DNA from: Lampris incognitus | Lineage: Eukaryota > Chordata > Actinopteri > Lampriformes > Lampridae | Assembly (NCBI RefSeq): GCF_029633865.1 | Contig: NC_079219.1 | Coordinates: forward strand, 14,735,046 to 14,799,045 | DNA: 64,000 nucleotides | Direction of reading: 5' to 3' | Shown: in pieces, positions 57,701 to 64,000 of the stretch | Layout: every line of letters begins with the position of its first letter | Numbering within the stretch: position 1 is the stretch's first letter | Made by a program: the position numbers and the translations under genes | Notes under the pieces: generated by a model | Told to the model about the DNA's origin: nothing | The model's input: the letters and a program-made list of their open reading frames with translations, nothing else | Database searches by the model: none

Positions 57701-60700
57701 TTAGGTCCAAGATGAACAGCAAAAAATTTAGCTTCACCTCTTGTTTTTGGATGTACACGTGTATGACGTGTGATATGGTGGGAGTGGGAAAGGTGCTTGA
57801 ATAAGCGGCTTCCACAGATCACCCTGTAACTCGAGAGGTGGGCTATAAATACCCCTAACCTTTCCTGTGTGTGCCTGTTGGTGTGTGGTTGCACAGAGCT
57901 TGGTACTGGGTGGTTTGCTCATTCCTTAGGACAATAGTCTTGGGCAAAGAGCCTGCTTACTGCACTGCTGCCAGTCTTTACTTCAGAGATCTTTTTTTGG
58001 TGGTGCTCAGAAATGAAGAGAAAAGAATTTGGTGCCGCTCTGAAGCTTTCATCCGTTGACTTCATGGCAGCTGTGAAAAAATGCCTCGGCTAATAACCAG
58101 TTTTTCATGCTCAAGTAAATTCCAGGTGTCCAGACTTCTGCAGGTGTCTCAGGTTTGTACTGGGGTTTTAAACTTGAGTTATGTAACGTGTCCATGACAA
58201 GACTTGTGGAGGTCCTATTAGCTGTCTTTAAGTGATTTTGCTATTTGTTTTCATGTTGTTAGCTTAAAGTCATTTTGGGGCTCTTTTTGCATTCCCTCTC
58301 CCACATAAAGGGAGCATAGCTTTTTGTGAATGCTTGAAAGAGAGGTAGGGTGTGTACCTTGGTGATATGAGGTTGCTTGTCTGTTCTTGCATGTTGTTAA
58401 GGAGTAACCCAGCTATAAGTCTTTTGCTTTAGTGAACAGAGGATATTTCAGGCACCAAACAGCAAAACTCTGGTACAGGTAATTTCAGTATTGTAAACAT
58501 AATAATCAACAAATCTGTAAATTTGTTTGTAAATTTGATACATTTTAATACATTAGATTTTTATACATTTAAATACATCTAATCTACTTAGAGGCTATGA
58601 AAATAGCATTGTACTGCAGGCATATTGCTATAAATCAAGCCAAGTAAATAGCCCATTTCTAAGTACTGGTTAAATATCTAAAATTCAACTAGGTAGTCAG
58701 TCTGTAGTAGCTCACTTGTCAATGTCGACACATGATCAACATCAGAGTAGGCCCCCATAAACACCGTTGTCTGTATTTTACATCGCAACCTGAAAATATA
58801 GTAAATTGGCTGTACTATAATGCTCCAGATATTCTGCTCTGATTTAACATAGTCAGAGTGCATCCGTCTATTGAATAGTGAAAGCGTCTTATGTGGCATA
58901 ATTTTTAATTACTTCTCTCTTTTTAATGTCTATCTTTGTGTCAGATTTCTGCAGTTCCAGTAGCAGCCCCTCTTTCCAGCCTATCCGCAGTCAGATCCCC
59001 ATTCCTACTGCACATGTCATGCCTTCCACGGCCAGTAAACTGGCCTCCAAGACTCAGCCACGTACCCAGGAGGAGTCTCAAGCCTCTGCGGAGGTTCACA
59101 GGCCTTCTTCTGGCTCCAGAACATCCAGTGGCTCCAGCTCAAAGTCTATTTCACTTTCCAAATCAGCATCATCACCCAACCTGGATGCCCAGGCTGGCGT
59201 TGGAGTGGATCTTGCGGAGCCCAAGCCAGACTGCTTGAGCCGTTATCGCAGCCTTGTCAACGGACTGGACCATTCACTTTTCCCCACTGGGGACCATACA
59301 CACATGGACGACGGCCAGAGGTTTGACACTCCTGCTGTGGAACCTACATTAAATCAGTCAGCTCTGCTGGGGGGTATGTGCCCCGATGTCAGACTCAGAC
59401 TACAGACTACTGGGCTCGGGGACACCTTGGACTGTGTGTCTGAGGCCTATAGAGGGGGATTGGATCACTCCTATAAGGTGCTTCCTGAGGCCAGATCTGG
59501 GGTTCCCGGGGCACCTGACCCCGGCACCCAGAGAGGAAACCAGACTAGTGGTGGTAGTTCAGCGAGCATTTATCCAAGCTCTCTGGGCCTGCAGACGCAG
59601 GTTTTGCTGAGGGAGCATATTGGGGCCAAGGTGTATGAGCCCTTGCTGCAGGACAGGTGTACTGAACTGCCTAGCTGGCAGCAGCAACAGCAACATAAGC
59701 AGCAACTGGAGAGTTTAAGGGTACAACTGGAGCAAATGCAGGTGAGCAATAATTATACAGTGGAAACCACCTATGGTGATCACGGTTATGGTGGTTTATA
59801 GTGATAAACTGCTTATACAAAAGTCACTGAACGGAATCTTTCCTATACTAAAACTGTTTTAAATAATCTGGTTATTGTGATCGAACAGTCCTTTTTAAAG
59901 TTTTGGGTTTTTCATTTTGGGTCCTTAATTCATGGGAAATTATAAAATTGTTTTAAAACCAGTAGAAATCAGGAAGTCTGATGTTAAAATTTTTATTTTT
60001 TCACTTACTGCCATGATGCTGAATTGTGCTACCTCTGCTCCAAAAATCTGCCTCTAAAATCACTAGATAGCCTGAAGTGGCACTGGCTTACTTTCATTTT
60101 AGGCTTTGGCCTACTGTTATTAAAAATGTACTTTAAGCAACCCTAGGTGATGTTACTGTAACCCATAGTCTATTTTTATATTTCTGTTTGAAGTGTTTGA
60201 AGCAGCTGATATTTTAATATAGTACAATAGCTGACAGTAAGGCTACTGTTGTGGAGTCAATTAGATTGAGTAAAATAGAAAAGGTTTCTGTTTGATTATA
60301 TTTGTTAAGTGTGCACTTATCAGTTGATGTCATGAAAAAAAAACCAAAAAACCTTGCCTTAGTTTTAAACTGATCGATTGCTTATGGTGATCACGCCGAC
60401 CTGAATGGATGTGATCACTATAAGCAATTTCTCACTGTAAATATGATTTTAGACTTGGGCAGCGCGAGAGAGAGACAGACTCCAATTTGTAGAGTTTGTC
60501 CATTTCATCCATGATTGTTCAGTTGGGTTTTTCATTTTGGGTCTTTAAGGTGGCATAGTGGCCCAGTGGTTAGCACTGTTGCCTCACAGCTAGAAGGCCC
60601 TGGGTTCGAACCCCAGGCCATTCCAGGTCCTTTCTGTGTGGAGCTTGCATGTTCTCCCCATGTCTACGTGGGTTTCCTGCCACCATCAAAAAGACATGCA

Positions 60701-63700
60701 TGTTAGGGTTAATACTCCTGACTGTGCCCCTGACCAAGGCAATGGAAAGAAGAGCTGGAGTTGGTCCCAGGCACTGCACCACAGCTGCCCACTGCTCCAA
60801 GCATAGGATGGGTTAAATGCAGAGAACGAATTAGTTGTAAGAATACAGTGACAAAATGAAGTGGCTTTCTTTCTTCTTTCTTCAATACATGTGCACTATA
60901 AGTATCCTGTTTTATATATTTCTTTGGGTGACAGGTATAACCTGCGCTATGAATAAGTCCTTTGACATGGAAAACCTTTTAATAGCAGTGACCTTTCTCT
61001 GAAAAGTGTAATTATACAAAGTTAGATTTGATATGGTATGTTGTTGACAAACAGAATGACAAAGCCAAAACTCAGAACCACGTTTACATTTTTTTTTTTG
61101 TGGGATGACATCACATTGAATTTCATTGATAAAAACATCTCAGAAATTATTTGTCACTTAAATGTAAGCGCTAATCCTCATTTTATCTAATTGCATTCTG
61201 AAACTTAACTATAACTTTTACTTGAGTTCAGAATTCGGTGTGGATGGGATCATGCTTGAAAGCATCAAAACACACATGCACGCGTTGCGGTGCCCTTTAA
61301 TAAATATACATGTTTGAATGAGACCTGTAGTAGTTGGGAGTAAACAAAGTCCTACAGACTGGTTTCAACACTGCGTTAAGAGAGAGGAGGGCAAGTACTC
61401 ACGCACTTATCTTCTTTGTCATACTGCTGCCAAGTTTGTTTGCCAGCCAATTTCTATATGCTATAAAGGTTGAATGGCTGTAGCTACATCTTATTTATTC
61501 TCTCTTATTTTTCTGTCACTGGTGGTATAGTTGATGAGTGCTGGAGTGGGTCAGTACCCATCTTTATACTCAGGCCCGCTTCATTCTGAGACCAGCAGGT
61601 GGGATGCTCTTGTGAAAGCCAATGAGAATCTGCTGAAGGAGAAGGAGCTTGTAATAGAGAGGTAACTATTGCAGGGCCATTTCATTTTTGCTTCTTCTGA
61701 AGGGATAGGGTTCAAGGTAGTGGTAGGAATATGCACAGAGCCCCCTGATATTACCATATTAAATAACATTTATGTCACAATGTGATTATGTAATCCCTAG
61801 TGCTCTCCAATACAGCATGCATGTTTAGTTTTGTATTTTCTCCAAGGTGTTCTTTAGCATTTTTAGACTTAATCTGACAGGACAGTAAAGATGTATAGGA
61901 AACACAGGGTAAAGAGAGTAGGGGAAGACATGCAGCCAAGGTCCTGTGGCTGAATTTGAATCCTGGACACTGCGATCAGGTCTGAGCCAAAATGGTGCAC
62001 AACTAGCGGTCTATTCCGTTGCCTACCAATATGGTGATTGCCACTTCGAATCCCCGTGTTACCTGTGGCTCGGTCGGGCGTCCCTACAAACACAATTGCC
62101 CGTTTCTGCGGGTGGGAAACTGGTTGTGGGTATGTGTACTGGTCACTGCATTAGCGCCGCCTCTGATCGGTCGGGGCGCCTATTCAGGGGGGAGGGGGAA
62201 CTGGGGGGAATAGCGTGATCCTCCCACGCGCTGCGTCCCCCTGGCGAAACTCCTCACTGTCAGGTGAAAAGAAGCGGCTGGCGACTCCACATGTATCGGA
62301 GGAGGCATGTGTTAGTCTGCAGCCCTCCTCGGATTGGCAGAGGGGGTGGAGTAGCGACGGGAACGGCTTGGAAGAGGGGTAATTGGCCGGATACAATTGG
62401 GGAGAAAATCCACAAAAAAAAAAAGAAAAGGTATGCAACTAACTGACCGAGTCACCAGGATGCCCCAGAGCATGCATGTTAATTTGTTTTAGTTTTGTTT
62501 TTTAAAAATCGTTTTACTTTTTTACTTAAAATTAAGTAATTAATGAATTATTAGATAAAGTTCTAGAGTTTATGAATCATGTATACCATCTTGGTTTGGT
62601 TTTATTATTGCAGTATTATATTACTATTACCCGCTGCTAGGTACTGCACAACATTCTTGGACTGTCTGAATTGTTTACAGTGTTGCTGCATGGGATGTGT
62701 TTATATCATCTGTGCTATTAATAAATCTGTGGACATGGTCATATTTCAGGCAGAAGCAACATATGGCACAGCTTGAGCAGCATCTGAGGGAAAGTGAGCT
62801 GCAAGTGCATGGGGCTCTGCTGGGCCGCGGGGCACCGTTTGGAGACATGTGCATGCTCCGACTGCAGGTCAGCAGCACAAAAGATAAGATGGAGACAGTG
62901 TGCCACACATCCGTCCATGCCAGCTGAAGAACTTCACACCATTGACTAATCATGAATCATAACTTTTCTTGCATGACTGTCTTATAGGAGGCTCAGAGGG
63001 AGAATGTGTTCCTGAGGGCTCAGTTCGCTGAGCGCACCGATTGCGCTGTCCAGGAGAAGGCTGAGGCAGAGCGCAGGTTGGGGGTGGTGGAGGCTGAGAC
63101 ACGTTGTTTGGCTGACAAGCTGAAGGAGAGCACCGAGAAGCATACAGAGGAGATGAAGAAACAAGAAGAAAGGGTTTGTTCACACATTAACATAGCAACA
63201 ACAGGTCAGACGGAGACCACAAATTACTGCAGCTATGATCTATCTCCCCGTGTGTATTTCTACAGATCCGCAGTCGAGACAAACATATCAACAATCTGAA
63301 GAAGAAGTGTCAGAAAGAGGCAGAGCAGAACAGAGAGAGGCAGCAGCGAATCGAGACCCTGGAGCGCTACCTAGCCGACCTACCCACCATGGAGGATTAC
63401 CAGAACCAGAACAAAGAGGTAGGAAATGTTCTGCTTTAATTTCCCCCTTTCTTATTGAGCTGATCGTGATCTTCATGGGGTGATAGTTATGGAAATAAGC
63501 ACTAGCTAAACATATCTTGGACATGGGCATGTGTCCATCAGCTTTTAGAGTCTGAACAGCGGGCTGCCCAGCTACAAGGCAGGGTCCGAGAATTGGAGGT
63601 CTGTCTGGAGGAGGCACATTCGCACACCCGGGAAAAAGATGCACAGCTAGAGGAACAGAGACGCAGGGAGAGAGAACTGCTCACCACCGTTACCAAGTAT

Positions 63701-63943
63701 GAACACACATGCACTCACATACCCACGTCTACAGTCCTCTGATTTAGATGTACCTACAGAATTTCTCTTCATTGCCAGTGCATATTCATAGATGTAAGCT
63801 GAACACAGCCTGATGTCTTTATTAGTTTGCAGGAACGTGTACAAGAAGGCCTTGAGGATGGAGCCAGACTCCCCTCTTTGGACATTGAGAAGCTTAAAGG
63901 AGAGAATAACACCCTAAGAGAAGAGCAGCAGAGACTGAAAAAG
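54761..63943 (+). CDS. cep85: CEP85 centrosomal coiled-coil protein, exons 1-9 (3' part beyond window)
   Basis: Coding exons: 54761-54800, 54892-55023, 58945-59741, 61531-61661, 62750-62867, 62988-63173, 63266-63418, 63542-63696, 63826-63943. All are GT-AG and in phase; 1830 nt, 610 residues so far (human total 762). Matches with human CEP85: [98 protein letters not shown]. The N-terminal third is Ser/Pro-rich and of low complexity. From about residue 315 onward it is predicted coiled coil, rich in Glu, Gln, Lys and Arg heptads. CEP85 localises to centrosomes and is known to bind and restrain NEK2 in centrosome disjunction and to act in centriole duplication. The first coding exon is short (13 codons) and preceded by a good acceptor, so a non-coding first exon is likely upstream. 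Confidence 0.93.
55570..56778 (-). pseudogene. Tc1/mariner transposon with decayed transposase
   Basis: TA-flanked ends cacagatcagccaaaacatt and its inverse (aatattttggttgatcagtg), about 1.2 kb. The minus-strand transposase runs from the ATG at 56632 ([20 protein letters not shown]) to about 55602 and ends [15 protein letters not shown]. The DDE-domain string [20 protein letters not shown] and [13 protein letters not shown] are clear, but several stops and at least two frame changes break the protein. The longest intact stretch is 136 codons (55602-56012). It lies in cep85 intron 2, antisense to the gene. Confidence 0.85.
56779..58944. other. Remainder of cep85 intron 2
   Basis: Ordinary AT-rich intron. 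No coding signal, RNA gene or clear repeat was recognised. A loose TAAAT/ATACATTT-rich stretch lies near 58500-58580. Confidence 0.4.
59758..60437. mobile_element. pogo/Tigger-like MITE beside the cep85 exon 3 donor
   Basis: TA-flanked (59756-59757, 60438-60439). The left end is cagtggaaaccacctatggt then gatcac. The right end, inverted, is cagtgagaaattgcttatag then tgatcac. A second internal tatggtgatcac motif lies near each end. It is 680 bp, non-coding, and begins only 16 bp after the exon 3 splice donor. The CAGTG start and TA target suggest the pogo/Tigger branch of Tc1/mariner. Confidence 0.55.
60547..60835 (+). mobile_element. tRNA-related SINE (plus)
   Basis: ggtggcatagtggcccagtg (A-box region) and gggttcgaacccc (B box) are followed by gcttgcatgttctccccatg, gtgggtttcctgccaccatc and the end ataggatgggttaaatgcag. 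Same family as 35480-35772 and 36898-37272. It lies in cep85 intron 3. Confidence 0.75.
61868..61990 (-). mobile_element. tRNA-derived SINE fragment (minus)
   Basis: On the minus strand it contains a decayed B box (aggattcaaattc), then gcatgtcttcccctactctc and ttactgtcctgtcagatt. It is related to the complete copy at 38788-38953. The A-box end is lost at the junction with the next SINE. Confidence 0.5.
62003..62422 (+). mobile_element. tRNA-derived SINE, copy 3
   Basis: Same 430-bp family as 18683 and 41850 (tagcggtctattccgttgcc, acttcgaatcc, gtgaaaagaagcggctggcg, attggccggatacaattggg). The head is slightly shortened. The flanks aaaatggtgcacaact and aaaaggtatgcaacta may be a decayed duplication. 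It lies in cep85 intron 4. Confidence 0.7.
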
Positions 63944-64000
63944 GTCTGCCCTTCTCTGCCCACTAGAGTTTTTATTCCCCATGAATGCTCACAAGACTGT

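Noticed and set aside
1-64000. CRISPR arrays, bacterial operons or riboswitches
   Set aside because: No regularly spaced short direct repeats or bacterial-type gene clusters were seen. The content is clearly vertebrate.

Overview
The window reads as teleost fish genomic DNA. It carries intron-rich vertebrate genes whose proteins align by eye with human TPBG, TMEM222, WDTC1 and CEP85. Around and inside them lies a dense mix of fish-type transposable elements: Penelope, L2/CR1 and RTE LINEs, tRNA-derived SINEs, Tc1/mariner, hAT MITEs, BEL/Pao and LTR miniatures. There are no operons, CRISPR arrays or bacterial signals.

Layout. 1-4632 (minus): a very large protein of an unnamed multicopy family, in one reading frame that is still open at the left edge. 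5.9-8.6 kb: a cluster of Penelope-like fragments with an LTR miniature element inserted. 9.1-10.6 kb (minus): a two-exon trophoblast-glycoprotein-like (5T4/Waif) leucine-rich-repeat receptor gene. 11.8-14.1 kb: a LINE fossil. 15.0-21.0 kb (minus): tmem222, complete in six exons, with a last intron stretched by LINE, SINE and hAT insertions. 21.3-31.9 kb: a nest of mobile DNA. A broken BEL/Pao element is the host, with an LTR miniature, MITEs, an hAT remnant, an RTE LINE and a solo LTR inside it. 34.2-51.7 kb (minus): wdtc1, complete in fifteen coding exons (669 residues). About 52.3-53.7 kb: GC-rich intergenic DNA, probably the divergent promoter region of wdtc1 and cep85. 54.8-63.9 kb (plus): the first nine coding exons of cep85 (610 residues), running off the right edge.

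The host genes are linked by position rather than pathway. WDTC1 is a CUL4-DDB1 substrate adaptor, TMEM222 is a small DUF778 membrane protein, CEP85 is a centrosomal coiled-coil protein, and the TPBG-like protein is a cell-surface Wnt-pathway modulator. The wdtc1-tmem222 tandem is also found in human, which supports orthology.

The observations most worth following are these. (1) The unnamed 1544-codon-plus family has two N-terminal zinc-type modules, a PIN/FEN1-like acidic motif set and a C-terminal cysteine-rich module. (2) A 401-bp LTR miniature has LTRs containing tRNA-like Pol III A and B boxes and a perfect tRNA-Leu primer site. (3) Two identical-length 1197-bp palindromic Tc1 derivatives sit in opposite orientation on either side of one wdtc1 exon.
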